The notes: generated by a model from the sequence alone, not told the origin. Counted from the stretch's first letter, positions 25,554 to 34,614 are shown. The stretch is DNA of 64,000 nucleotides from Phycisphaerales bacterium (GCA_014238205.1 JABABM010000002.1:62001-126000); one strand, 5' to 3'. Made by a program: numbers and translations.

Positions 25554-26906
25554 TCACTTCGTTGCGCCGACCGTGACAGGCACGATCGAAGGCTTGACCC
25601 TGGCTTCGAACTCATCACGGAACTTGTTCACGATTGTTCGAACCGCCCAGTTGTTGCCATCGGCAAGACCGCAGATGGTCGTACCGGGTATGACTCCCAT
25701 CGAGCCTGCAATCTCAAGGGTCATGTCCAGGTCGCGACTTCGGCCGTCCCCCACCTCGATGCGCCTGAGCAACTGGTAGAGCCATTCAGAACCTTCCCTG
25801 CATGGAGTGCACTGGCCACAGGATTCGTTCCGGAAGAAACGGGCGATGTTCCGTGCAACAGACACCATGTCGGTGTCCTCGTCACAGATGATCGGGCAGG
25901 CTGTGCCAAGTCCCATCAGGTCATAGCGTGCGCCGATATCGAAATCGAGTTCCGCCTCGTACTGGTCCGGGCCAAGCACCCCCATGCTCACTCCTCCGGG
26001 AATGCAGGCCTTGTATGCCTTGCCGCCACGCATTCCCCCGCAATACTGCTCGACGAGGTCACGCACGGAGATTCCCAGGTCGCATTCATATACGCCCGGT
26101 CGTGTCACGTGCCCGGAGACTCCCATGAGTTTCGATCCATAGGAACCAGGCTTGCCGATGCTCGATGCACACCCCATGGTCTTGTACCAGTCCGCGCCTC
26201 GCGTAACGATGTCCGGAACGGCTGCGAGGGTTTCAACGTTGTTCACGATCGTCGGCCTACGAAATATCCCTTCGACCGCGGGGAAGGGGGGCTTGACGCG
26301 TGGCCATGCCCGCTTGCCTTCGATTGCCTCGATGAGTCCCGTTTCCTCACCACAGATGTACGCGCCTGCGCTTCGATGCAGGAAGCAATCAACCTTGAGG
26401 TCGACCTTGCCCTTCAACAGGCCCTGGGGTCCGAAGATCCCATGGTCATAGGCTTCCTGGATTGCGGCTTCGACCACGCCTGCCTGGCTTCGGTACTCAC
26501 CGCGGATGAAGAAGTAGGCGGTATCGAGTCGACAGGCCCAGCATGCAATCGCAATGCCCTCGAGCACCAGGTGCGGGTCGTAGTCGATGAGCAGTCGATC
26601 CTTGAATGTTCCAGGCTCGGCCTCGTCGCAATTCACCGCCAGGTATCTCTGGCCACCATCCGGGTCTGGAAGAAAACCCCACTTCACTCCACAAGGGAAG
26701 CCGGCTCCGCCACGTCCACGCAGTTCCGAATCACGAACGACGGAGATGACATCGGCAGGATCCATCGACAATGCCTGCTCGAGAGCTGCATAGCCACCCG
26801 TCTTGATGTACTCGTCGATGGTGACGATGTGTCGATCGGCGACGTCGCCCCAGGGGGGAGTCGGAATGCGCCTGCAGAGAACCGGCTCATCCATTGGAGT
26901 CACCAT
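25554..26906 (-). CDS. nuoF: NADH-quinone oxidoreductase subunit F
   Basis: A 450-residue NuoF, the NADH- and FMN-binding subunit of complex I, of normal length. The Rossmann-like G-R-G-G-A-G-F-P stretch (near residue 65), the N-C-D-E-A-E-P-G-T-F-K-D-R FMN motif, and the N3 cluster ligands E-S-C-G-Q-C-T-P-C-R-E-G with a further Cys near 'TICGLADG' are all present. It lies last in nuoD-nuoE-small gene-nuoF. The start overlaps the small gene by 20 bases if ATG 26906 is used, or by 8 if ATG 26894 is used. The product works in the cytoplasmic arm and passes electrons from NADH to NuoE and NuoG. Confidence 0.95.
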   Translation of the reverse strand: MVTPMDEPVLCRRIPTPPWGDVADRHIVTIDEYIKTGGYAALEQALSMDPADVISVVRDSELRGRGGAGFPCGVKWGFLPDPDGGQRYLAVNCDEAEPGTFKDRLLIDYDPHLVLEGIAIACWACRLDTAYFFIRGEYRSQAGVVEAAIQEAYDHGIFGPQGLLKGKVDLKVDCFLHRSAGAYICGEETGLIEAIEGKRAWPRVKPPFPAVEGIFRRPTIVNNVETLAAVPDIVTRGADWYKTMGCASSIGKPGSYGSKLMGVSGHVTRPGVYECDLGISVRDLVEQYCGGMRGGKAYKACIPGGVSMGVLGPDQYEAELDFDIGARYDLMGLGTACPIICDEDTDMVSVARNIARFFRNESCGQCTPCREGSEWLYQLLRRIEVGDGRSRDLDMTLEIAGSMGVIPGTTICGLADGNNWAVRTIVNKFRDEFEARVKPSIVPVTVGATK

Positions 26907-27114
26907 CCTGGATCGTGGAGGAATGCACCTCGACCTCGTCGATGGTCGTTCGGCGCAGGGTCACGCCCTGCTCATTGGTCGTCTCCTCGACCGTGCGATT
27001 CACCTCGACACGCTCCGAATCCTCGCCTGGTTTGGCCCTGACGCCCTTGGCGATATTCCCGAAGAACTCGCCAAGACATCGCATCAGGGGCTTCCTTGGT
27101 TCTGAAACGGTCAT
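26887..27114 (-). CDS. Small acidic/basic protein inside the nuo operon
   Basis: A 75-residue protein of unknown function lying between nuoE and nuoF with overlaps on both sides: ATGA with nuoE, and 8-20 bases with nuoF. The first 30 residues are basic with a possible short helix (M-R-C-L-G-E-F-F-G-N-I). The rest is polar, with many Thr, Glu and Val, and is probably extended or beta. There is no signal peptide, Cys motif or membrane segment. The tight coupling suggests it is made with complex I as an accessory or assembly factor; that is inference. Confidence 0.65.
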   Translation of the reverse strand: MTVSEPRKPLMRCLGEFFGNIAKGVRAKPGEDSERVEVNRTVEETTNEQGVTLRRTTIDEVEVHSSTIQDGDSNG

Positions 27115-27641
27115 CGTGCACGCTCCTGCTCGATGAGACGGTCAAGACCCTCGAGAGTCAGGTTGTCGAAACGCTCGTCATTGACAAGGGCACATGGTGC
27201 CGTGTCACATGAACCGAGACACTCGAGCGTCAGGAGCGTGAAGATCCCGTCATTGGTCGTCTCGTGTGGTTCGATCTGCAGTTCGTTCCGGACATGATCG
27301 ACCAGCGCCTGGTGTCCACACATCTCGCACGCAACCGACTGGCAGATGCCGATGACGCAGCGACCGACCGGCTCGAGATGGTATTCCTCGTAGAAGGAAG
27401 CAGTGTCGAGAATGTCGGCGGGATTGAGACCCAGGACGGTCGCCAGCTCGATCATCGCCTGGTAGGCGATGTATCCATGTTCGTGCTGGATTGCATGCAG
27501 GGAGTGCATGATGGCGCCCATGGGCTTCTCGTAGCGGGGCATGATCGTTTCACGGATCTCCTGCTCGATCGCCGGCGTCAGCCAGGGCTCGTCGCGACTG
27601 GGGATCTCCATGCTTCCAGATGGTTTCGCCTTCCAGGCCAT
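27111..27641 (-). CDS. nuoE: NADH-quinone oxidoreductase subunit E
   Basis: A 176-residue thioredoxin-fold 2Fe-2S subunit (cluster N1a) of complex I. The helix-rich start with H-A-I-Q-H-E-H-G-Y-I and the A-S-F-Y-E-E-Y-H motif are typical. Cluster ligands show as C-Q-S-V-A-C and, about 40 residues later, C-L-G-S-C, the NuoE spacing. The start shares one base with the nuoD stop (TGATG), so translation is coupled. An in-frame ATG at 27611 is an alternative that would drop ten residues. Confidence 0.94.
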   Translation of the reverse strand: MAWKAKPSGSMEIPSRDEPWLTPAIEQEIRETIMPRYEKPMGAIMHSLHAIQHEHGYIAYQAMIELATVLGLNPADILDTASFYEEYHLEPVGRCVIGICQSVACEMCGHQALVDHVRNELQIEPHETTNDGIFTLLTLECLGSCDTAPCALVNDERFDNLTLEGLDRLIEQERAR

Positions 27642-28930
27642 CAGCGATCAAGCTCCGCGGCAATGACATTGATGGATCCCAGGACAGCCACGAGGTCGGC
27701 CAGTTGATGGCCTTCGAGCATCTTCGAGAATGCCCCGAAGTTGATGAAGGAAGGCGGACGAACCGCGACACGCCATGGGCACTTGGTTCCATCTGCAACG
27801 ATGAAGTACCCAAGTTCCCCGTTGGGAGATTCAACAGCCGAGTAGATCTCACCGACCGGAGCGGGCCAGCCACGGTTGGTCATGAAGATCTCGAAGTGCT
27901 GGATGGTCGCCTCGATCGAGCCGTAGACATCGCCCTTCTCGGGAATATGGATCTTGCCATCCGGGTCGGCATTGATCGGTCCATCGGGCAGGTCATCGAT
28001 GAGCTGGTCGATGATGCCTGCGCTCTGTCGCAGTTCCTCAAGTCGAACCAGGTACCGGCTGTAGCAGTCACCGTCGGTGGCGATCGGAACACTGAACTTC
28101 ACCGCCTCGGCGCCCTGGCCATCCCAGTTGTCCGCATAGCAGAGGTAGGGAGAATCCTTCCGGAGATCCCGCTTGACGCCCGAAGCACGGGCAAGGGGAC
28201 CGGTCAATGACCAGGCAGTCGCTTCTTCACCGGACACGATGCCCACGCCCTTGACGCGGTCGATGAAGATACGGTTTCGATTCAGGAGCGTCTCCATGTC
28301 CTTCATGGCTCCGGGCAGCCGGACATCGATGAAGTTCCGCACCATTCGCTTGAAAACCTCGTCGTCCGGGATATCCCTCATCACGCCGCCAAGGCGGGTG
28401 TAGTCAGGATGAAATCGCTGACCGGAGATGTAGTCGAGGATGTCGTAGATTCGTTCCCGCTCATTGAAGCCGTAGAGGAAGCCGGTGAAGGCGCCCAGGT
28501 CCAGAGCCGCGGCGCCGACGCAGAGCAGGTGGTTCTGGATCCGCCCCAGCTCCATGAGAATGGTCCGCACGACCTTGCATCGAGGAGTCAGGTCGATGTC
28601 GAAGAGTTGCTCGCAGGCCTGGTGCCAGGCAATGTCATTGACGATCGGGCTGACGTAGTCCATCCTCGAGATGGTGCAGACGTACTGGTTGTAGTCGTGG
28701 TGCTCGCCGAGCTTCTCGAACCCGCTGTGGAGATAGCCGATGTGGGGCGTAGCCCGGACAACGCGTTCGCCATCGAGCTCGAGGATTATCCGAAGAGTCG
28801 TATGGGTTGCCGGGTGCTGCGGGCCGAAGTTGAGAATCCACCGGTCACCTGCCGGAGGGCGATCCTTCAGGTAATCGAGTCGATCGACGTCGATGTCCCA
28901 TGTCTCGGCTGGATGCAGTTGGTATGGCAT
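27641..28930 (-). CDS. nuoD: NADH-quinone oxidoreductase subunit D
   Basis: A 429-residue NuoD, the 49-kDa-type subunit that forms the quinone pocket together with NuoB. Signature stretches are G-P-Q-H-P-A-T-H (near residue 36), H-I-G-Y-L-H-S-G-F-E-K and the C-terminal D-x-V-x-x-L-G-S-I-N. It is the first gene of the local operon. nuoA, B and C are not in the 89 bases upstream or anywhere else in the window, so complex I genes are spread over more than one locus; nuoG is at 35918-37558. Confidence 0.95.
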   Translation of the reverse strand: MPYQLHPAETWDIDVDRLDYLKDRPPAGDRWILNFGPQHPATHTTLRIILELDGERVVRATPHIGYLHSGFEKLGEHHDYNQYVCTISRMDYVSPIVNDIAWHQACEQLFDIDLTPRCKVVRTILMELGRIQNHLLCVGAAALDLGAFTGFLYGFNERERIYDILDYISGQRFHPDYTRLGGVMRDIPDDEVFKRMVRNFIDVRLPGAMKDMETLLNRNRIFIDRVKGVGIVSGEEATAWSLTGPLARASGVKRDLRKDSPYLCYADNWDGQGAEAVKFSVPIATDGDCYSRYLVRLEELRQSAGIIDQLIDDLPDGPINADPDGKIHIPEKGDVYGSIEATIQHFEIFMTNRGWPAPVGEIYSAVESPNGELGYFIVADGTKCPWRVAVRPPSFINFGAFSKMLEGHQLADLVAVLGSINVIAAELDR

Positions 28931-28990
28931 GGTGGGACGACTGGCGGGTATGCGGGTGATCCAGGGGTGGTTGAAAGCTCTGAAAGGCCC

Positions 28991-28996
28991 AGTATA
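28991..28996 (-). promoter_or_regulatory. -10-like element TATACT upstream of nuoD
   Basis: A minus-strand TATACT lies about 60 bases before the nuoD ATG in the 89-base gap after the permease gene. No convincing -35 is seen, so this rests on the -10 match and on the need for a promoter here. Confidence 0.3.
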
Positions 28997-29019
28997 GCGG
29001 GGAGGGCTTCATGGCCATT

Positions 29020-30747
29020 TCAGACCCGGAAGATGGCACCCATCTTCTTACCCATGAGGATCGATGCGCCGATGAGCGTCACGGCCAGCAGCACCATGGC
29101 CCAGACGCCCATCGCACTGGCGATGTAGGGGCCATCTCCAAGGCGCTCAAAGAGCGTATAGATCGCCTTCGTGATCGGGTAATCCGACTCGCGCTGGGCA
29201 AGGATCAGTGAATCGGACACCTCGAGCATGGCAAAGGAAAAGGCCAGCAGGCCACCGGCGATCAGGTTCGCCATGATCAGGGGGACGATGATGGTGCGCA
29301 CAGCGCGGACGCGACCGGCACCGAGATTCATCGCGGCTTCCTCCAGTTCGCCCGAGGTCTGTTCCAGGCCCGCAACAGCAGCACGCACGATGTACGGGAG
29401 GCGGCGGACTCCGTAGGCGATGACCAGCAGGAACATCGGGTTGGGATCGGCGCCGATGACACTGATGAATCCCTCAAGTGGATCTCCCTTCCCGAAGGGC
29501 CATCGCAATGTCATTGCCACGTAGCCGAAGGCCATCACGAGTCCAGGCACGGCAAGAGGCATCATGGAGAGCGCATCCAGCAAGCTGCGCCCACGGATGC
29601 GCGTCCGGACCACGATGTAGGCGATGCACAGGCCAAGGATCAGGTCGAGGACCACCGCCAGGCTCGAGTAGAGCAGACTGTTCTGGATGGAGCCCACCGC
29701 AAGTGGGTGCGTCAGTGCCTGGTCGAAATGCCGCATGGTCCATTGCTGCGGGAAGACCGAGTTGTACCAGGAGGCCTCTCCGGAAAGGCTTGTCAGAACC
29801 ACGCTGATGTGTGGAAGGACGGCCAACCCGATCACAACGGAAAATGCCAGGAGTGCCCCAAGGCCCTTGACCCCGACAAGCCGCGTCGGCTTGGATTGAA
29901 TCGACGCCTTGGCGTACATGGCATAGGCCTTCCCGCCGAAGACGAGTTTGCCCAGTACATAGAAGCCCACGGCGCACAGCAGGAGTACCGCTGTCAGCGC
30001 ATAGGGCTGCTTGGAGGCCGCCATCTCCTTGATCCCGTTGAAGATCTGGACCGGGGTGACGTCCTGGTAGTTGAACATCAAGGGTGTTCCCAGTTCCGTG
30101 AACGACCAGATGAAGACAATCGTCGCCCCGGCGAAGAGTCCGGGTCGGATCAGGGGAAGTACTACGTCCTTGAAACGTCGCCATGGAGATGCGCCGAGAT
30201 TCTCAGCAGCCTCCTCGAGAGCCGGGTCGAGGTTCGCCAGTGCTGCCGTCGCATTCAGGTAGAGGATTGGATAGAGGTGCAGCGCCTCGACAAAGACGAT
30301 CGCCCAGAAACCGCCTTGCCCGATGAAGTCCACGCCCTGCTCGATGAACCCCATGTTGATCAGGAGCGTGTTGATCGCGCCTGTTCGGCCAAGCAGGTGA
30401 TGCAGACCGATGGCTCCGACGAATGGCGGAAGAATGAGGGGAACCAGGATGAGTGCACTCATCACGCCCTTGCCACGAAAGTCGAATCTCGCGGCGAGGA
30501 CCGCCAGGGGCAGCCCGATGACGAGACTCAGGGTCGTCGTTGCAACAGCGATGCCCAGTGCATTGAACAGTCCTCGCCTGCTGGCCTCGTCGCGAAAGAC
30601 ATCAAACACGTGGTAGAGGGTGAAGCCTCCATCACTGGACTCGAAGCCGGAGGCGATGGTCAACCAGATTGGATAGAGCAGGAAGGCCGCGAAGAAAGCG
30701 AACAGTCCAGCGAGCAGCAGATGTGGAACCAGGCTCCGTCGTTGCAT
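29020..30747 (-). CDS. Iron(III)-type ABC transporter permease, duplicated domains
   Basis: A 575-residue membrane protein with two fused binding-protein-dependent permease domains, the FbpB/SfuB layout for ferric iron (also seen for related thiamine/spermidine-type importers). Each half has about six helices and one EAA loop, E-E-A-A-E-N-L-G-A-S near residue 190 and E-E-A-A-M-N-L-G-A-G near residue 475, which would contact the ATPase. No ATPase or substrate-binding gene flanks it: upstream is a lipoprotein and downstream is nuoD. The partner proteins must be elsewhere, and substrate identity is therefore uncertain. Confidence 0.85.
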   Translation of the reverse strand: MQRRSLVPHLLLAGLFAFFAAFLLYPIWLTIASGFESSDGGFTLYHVFDVFRDEASRRGLFNALGIAVATTTLSLVIGLPLAVLAARFDFRGKGVMSALILVPLILPPFVGAIGLHHLLGRTGAINTLLINMGFIEQGVDFIGQGGFWAIVFVEALHLYPILYLNATAALANLDPALEEAAENLGASPWRRFKDVVLPLIRPGLFAGATIVFIWSFTELGTPLMFNYQDVTPVQIFNGIKEMAASKQPYALTAVLLLCAVGFYVLGKLVFGGKAYAMYAKASIQSKPTRLVGVKGLGALLAFSVVIGLAVLPHISVVLTSLSGEASWYNSVFPQQWTMRHFDQALTHPLAVGSIQNSLLYSSLAVVLDLILGLCIAYIVVRTRIRGRSLLDALSMMPLAVPGLVMAFGYVAMTLRWPFGKGDPLEGFISVIGADPNPMFLLVIAYGVRRLPYIVRAAVAGLEQTSGELEEAAMNLGAGRVRAVRTIIVPLIMANLIAGGLLAFSFAMLEVSDSLILAQRESDYPITKAIYTLFERLGDGPYIASAMGVWAMVLLAVTLIGASILMGKKMGAIFRV

Positions 30748-30832
30748 CGACCGCCATGATAAGCGACTTCAACGACTCAACTCCTCGAGGAGGACATGAG
30801 ACAGCCTGGGCCCTCAACAGGCGATGGATGGT

Positions 30833-31510
30833 TCAGCGGGATGGGGAGGGGGATTCGGAAGCCATATGCTGATCTTCCTGGGGAAGGGAAAGATCCCTGG
30901 CAACCTGCGCGAGGAAACGATGCTCTGCAGCAGGATCTCGTGCTTCGGGTGTCCAGAATACGTTCGAAGATTCTTCCCAGTCCTCGTCATCGAAGGCATG
31001 GGTGGTCTTGCTGTGCAACTGGCGTGACCATGTGTGCAGCCGCTGCCCGACCGTGTGACGACGCTCGCGAAATACCTGCACTCTCAACTCGAGAGGTTCC
31101 TTCGACATGGTCAGGTCGACCGGCTCGGTACCCAGTGCAAGAAGGTCCGGCGCAGTTGACTTGCCTGTGTCCGGCAGAATCCCAACTGGAATGAACTCGA
31201 ATCTCGCCTTCATCCTGTACTGCGACAGCGTGTTTTCAATCCCCTGGGTTACATTGGCGGTGTTGGGATACCAGGGTTCGAGAACTGTTCCGGCGATGAC
31301 GGGATCGGTTTCGATGATCCCATTGCGTCTATCGCGAAGAATCGGATCCATCCCGTTCACCCGGGCCACTTCCAAGGCAGCATTGAATGCATCCGTATAC
31401 TGCCCTGCGGGAATAGTCAGCGTATCTGGGCCCGCAGAACCTGCACAACCCGCCAAAAACAGGTAAAGGCACAGGGAGAAGGGTCCGAAAATACACCAAC
31501 GTTTCAGCAC
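30833..31510 (-). CDS. Lipoprotein of unknown function
   Basis: A 225-residue protein with a lipoprotein signal peptide and lipobox L-A-G-C22. The mature part begins with a possible T-I-P-A-G-Q-Y loop and a helix, D-A-F-N-A-A-L-E-V-A-R. A stretch on disease- or stress-unrelated ground follows with the 'R-R-N-G-I-I-E-T-D' pattern, seen in many planctomycete lipoproteins of unknown role, and the end is charged and polar. No Cys other than those in the signal. It is divergent from the multiheme cytochrome across 167 bases and could share regulation with it. No function is claimed. Confidence 0.7.
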   Translation of the reverse strand: MLKRWCIFGPFSLCLYLFLAGCAGSAGPDTLTIPAGQYTDAFNAALEVARVNGMDPILRDRRNGIIETDPVIAGTVLEPWYPNTANVTQGIENTLSQYRMKARFEFIPVGILPDTGKSTAPDLLALGTEPVDLTMSKEPLELRVQVFRERRHTVGQRLHTWSRQLHSKTTHAFDDEDWEESSNVFWTPEARDPAAEHRFLAQVARDLSLPQEDQHMASESPSPSR

Positions 31511-31603
31511 ACGAGAAGTCTATCCATTGTGCTTCCTAGGCTCCAGTGCGGTTTGTGAGGGCAACAGGGCATTTCAAGACCTGCATTGGGAGAAAGAATG
31601 CAT

Positions 31604-31631
31604 TGACCAGGAGGACTCCTGGAGTACATTT
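31604..31631 (+). promoter_or_regulatory. Promoter-like site overlapping a perfect palindrome
   Basis: A -35-like TTGACC (31604-31609) and a weak -10-like TACATT (31626-31631) lie 16 bases apart, about 50 bases before the cytochrome ATG. The spacer contains the palindrome CCAGGAG-GA-CTCCTGG (31607-31622), arms perfect over 7 bases. This is an arrangement typical of repressor control, but no regulator is identified. Confidence 0.35.
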
Positions 31632-31677
31632 CATAGGCTTCAGACGGCCTGGAAGGGTCGGGGAAGGGCACGCCTAG

Positions 31678-33657
31678 ATGAGAAGAAACCGGTCTGCTAC
31701 CTGGATCGCCCTGGCGATCACGGCTGTAACCCTCTCTGCCGGTGCAGATGGAGTGGGTCGGCCTGCGCAGACAGGGGCCCAGGAACATCCCTCGACTCCC
31801 CATCGTGGATTGCTCCCATTGCCGACAACGGCAAACGATTTCTTCCAACCCGGCACCCAGCCGCGACCAGACACACCTGATGAAGCTCCATTTCACGAGT
31901 TCCAGATCAGCTTCTTCAACTGCCTCAACTGTCATGCACTTGGTCAGAGTGATGACAACCCCCTTGAAGTGACGGGACCCTATGACACCTGGGCAACGAG
32001 CCTGATGGCGCAGTCTGCACGGGATCCCGTCTGGCATGCTGCGCTGGCAATCTCGAACCAGGATGCCACCGGCTCGGGGGAGTACTGCATCCGGTGCCAT
32101 GCGCCCATGGCCTGGGGCAGTGGCCGATCCTCAACAGGTGACATGTCAGAGTTCATCCTGCCAGACGATCTGGATGCGGTCAGTTGCCACTTCTGCCACA
32201 GGGTGGTTGATCCAATCACCAGTTTCGAAAATCCATCCCAGGATTACGACATCCTCCAGGCACTTGTCAACGCTGGAACCTACCCGGACGAACCGGGCAA
32301 TGGTCGTTTCATCTTCGACCCGACGGATACACGCCGTGGTCCCGAGGCGGACTGGGGCGTAAACATGCATGGCGCCGACATCCTCGTTTCACCGCATCAC
32401 GATGAAGGTTCGTTCTGCGCATCCTGCCACGACCTGAGCAACCCCGTCTTCGACCTGCAGCCTGATGGAAGCTATGACCTGAATGCCGTTGACGCCGCCC
32501 ACCCGACACAGGGCGTTCACGACATGTTCCCCGAGCAGCGAACCTTCAGCGAGTGGGAACGAAGTGATTTCGCCAATGGCGGCGTGTACTTTCCGGATGG
32601 ACGGTTCGGTGGTGACATCGATCCCGGCACCTCGATGTCCTCATGCCAGGACTGCCACATGCCCAAGCACTACGGGGGATCCTGCATCTTCTGGTACATC
32701 GAGGAAGTCGGAACAAGCCCGGACATCCCCGATCATGCATTCGTAGGTGCCAACAACTGGGTCATCGGTGCCGTGCATGACATCTATGACATTGATGGAA
32801 ATGCCTACACCGGTCTTACGGATGAATCCGTTGAACGACAGATTTCCCAGACCGAGGCATTCATGGCTGCAGCCTCGGACATGGACCTGGATGTCATCAA
32901 CGATGAACTGCGTGTCACGATCACGAACTGGTCCGGGCACAAGTTGCCAACGGGGTTCCCCGAGGGTCGGCGCATGTGGATCAACATCCAGTTCCAGGAT
33001 GCCGGCGGAGCGATCATCGAGGAATACGGTGGATACGACTACGCCACGGCTGATACGGACCTGATCGGCACCAAGGTCTACGAGATGAAGATCGGCCTGG
33101 ATACCGAGATGGCGACGGCAACGGGAATGCCCGAGGGTGAAACATTCCATGTGACACTCGCCAACACGATTCTGAAGGACAATCGCATCCCGCCCGCGGG
33201 ATTCACCAATGCGGCGTTCGAGGAGATCAAGGCATCACCTGTGGGAGCTACATACGCGGACTACCAGCACTGGGACGAAACCTACTACACCATTCCAGCG
33301 GACACGGAGGAAGCCCTCGTGACGCTCATGTACCAGGCGTCCACGAAGGAGTACATGGAGTTCCTCCGAGATACGGCTCCCACCGATGAAGAAGGGGTGA
33401 ACCCGGGACATGTCGCCTACGACGCCTGGGTCGCCAGGGACATGAGTACCCCCATCATCATGGACAGCCAGGTGATCGAGATCAACCCGACGTTCAACCC
33501 CGCCGATGTGAACCAGGATGGCGAAGTCGACGTCAATGACCTGCTGCTTGTCATCGGTGACTGGGGCTGTACGAGCAGTTGCACGGCCGACATAGATGGG
33601 GACGGCAGCGTGAACGTCACAGACCTGCTGGCCGTCATTGCCAACTGGGGACTCTGA
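31678..33657 (+). CDS. Secreted multiheme cytochrome c with dockerin-like tail
   Basis: A 659-residue exported protein with a signal peptide (about residues 1-22). Five C-x-x-C-H haem-binding motifs lie in the first half: C82, C137, C170, C247 and C323. Residues about 395-590 lack haem motifs, look beta-rich and contain W-S-G-H-K-L-P-T-G, a stretch found in several multihaem cytochromes. The last about 55 residues hold two calcium-type repeats, D-V-N-Q-D-G-E-V-D-V and D-I-D-G-D-G-S-V-N-V, each followed by D-L-L-x-V-I, a dockerin-like pair used widely on secreted Phycisphaerae proteins. The likely role is extracellular or periplasmic electron transfer with attachment through the tail; the donor and acceptor are unknown. 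Confidence 0.85.
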   Translation: MRRNRSATWIALAITAVTLSAGADGVGRPAQTGAQEHPSTPHRGLLPLPTTANDFFQPGTQPRPDTPDEAPFHEFQISFFNCLNCHALGQSDDNPLEVTGPYDTWATSLMAQSARDPVWHAALAISNQDATGSGEYCIRCHAPMAWGSGRSSTGDMSEFILPDDLDAVSCHFCHRVVDPITSFENPSQDYDILQALVNAGTYPDEPGNGRFIFDPTDTRRGPEADWGVNMHGADILVSPHHDEGSFCASCHDLSNPVFDLQPDGSYDLNAVDAAHPTQGVHDMFPEQRTFSEWERSDFANGGVYFPDGRFGGDIDPGTSMSSCQDCHMPKHYGGSCIFWYIEEVGTSPDIPDHAFVGANNWVIGAVHDIYDIDGNAYTGLTDESVERQISQTEAFMAAASDMDLDVINDELRVTITNWSGHKLPTGFPEGRRMWINIQFQDAGGAIIEEYGGYDYATADTDLIGTKVYEMKIGLDTEMATATGMPEGETFHVTLANTILKDNRIPPAGFTNAAFEEIKASPVGATYADYQHWDETYYTIPADTEEALVTLMYQASTKEYMEFLRDTAPTDEEGVNPGHVAYDAWVARDMSTPIIMDSQVIEINPTFNPADVNQDGEVDVNDLLLVIGDWGCTSSCTADIDGDGSVNVTDLLAVIANWGL

Positions 33658-33663
33658 TCGAGT

Positions 33664-34614
33664 TCAACCCAGCAGCCCGGCCAAGGCCGCCATTCGAACT
33701 GCAACGCCATTCGTGACCTGCTCGAGGATCAGGCTGCGTTCGCCATCAGCAACTTCGTGCGCCAACTCGAAGCCACGATTGATCGGTCCTGGATGCAGGA
33801 CCGGAACGCCGGGGCCAAGACGATCGGCTCGTTGAACATCCAGGCCGAAACGCTCCCGGTAATCGTCTGGCATGCCTTCACCGTCATGTCGCTCGTACTG
33901 GACTCGCAGCATCATGATGATGTCGATCTGGTCGAGCACTGCATCAAGGTCATGACTGATCCGAACCGTACCGCTGCCTGGTCCAGGAGACACCATCGAT
34001 TCAAACTCCGTGGGAACAAGTGACTCGGGACCGACCAGGAGCACATTCGCTCCACAGGTGGTCAGGGAATGGATGTTTGATCGTGCAACCCGGCTGCTGG
34101 CGATATCCCCGACGATCGCAACCGTGACATCATCCAGATCCCTTCGGTCGAGATGACGAGTCACGGTGAGCAGGTCAAGCAGACCCTGTGTCGGGTGTTC
34201 GTGTCGGCCATCCCCTGCATTGAGCACGGGGATGTTCACATGCTCTGCAATGAGCGCAGCGCCCCCTGACTCACTGCAGCGGACCACCAGTCCATCCACA
34301 CCCATGGCCGCGATGTTCGTTGCCGTGTCGACGAGGCTTTCGCCCTTTGATGCACTGGAAGTGCTCCCAAGAAGATCTACGACATCCGCTCCAAGCCTCC
34401 TGGCGGCCACGGAGAAACTCACGCGGGTTCTCGTCGAATTCTCCAGGAAGAGGTTGGCAACAACCCTGCCCGAGAGCACATCACCCATATCCGTGATTCC
34501 CTGCACGGCCGGGAGAAAGGATTCGGCATCATCAAGAATCGAATGAAGCTGTTCCCGGGTAAGTCCCTCGAGGCCCAGCAGGTGACCGGAAGATGTCCAC
34601 GTCGCGGTCGACAT
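33664..34614 (-). CDS. pyrB: Aspartate carbamoyltransferase catalytic subunit
   Basis: A 316-residue transcarbamylase, the normal length. It makes carbamoyl-aspartate in pyrimidine synthesis. E-N-S-T-R-T-R (carbamoyl-phosphate site), H-P-T-Q-G-L-L-D and H-P-G-P-I-N-R-G mark it as PyrB and not ornithine transcarbamylase. No pyrI or pyrC is adjacent. I chose ATG 34614. Directly before it lies the 15-base CACAGG-ATA-CCTGTG inverted repeat (34619-34633), whose centre includes a TATCCT that could be a -10 element or an operator. Starts at 34635 and 34695 are possible but would place the repeat in the coding part. Confidence 0.92.
   Translation of the reverse strand: MSTATWTSSGHLLGLEGLTREQLHSILDDAESFLPAVQGITDMGDVLSGRVVANLFLENSTRTRVSFSVAARRLGADVVDLLGSTSSASKGESLVDTATNIAAMGVDGLVVRCSESGGAALIAEHVNIPVLNAGDGRHEHPTQGLLDLLTVTRHLDRRDLDDVTVAIVGDIASSRVARSNIHSLTTCGANVLLVGPESLVPTEFESMVSPGPGSGTVRISHDLDAVLDQIDIIMMLRVQYERHDGEGMPDDYRERFGLDVQRADRLGPGVPVLHPGPINRGFELAHEVADGERSLILEQVTNGVAVRMAALAGLLG

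Noticed and set aside
28409-29128. + strand frame of 239 codons opposite nuoD
   Set aside because: nuoD is unmistakable on the other strand; the frame has no ribosome-binding site and no family.
29707-30759. Long + strand frame of 350 codons opposite the ABC permease
   Set aside because: The minus-strand product has two perfect permease domains; the + product is highly charged and unlike any family.
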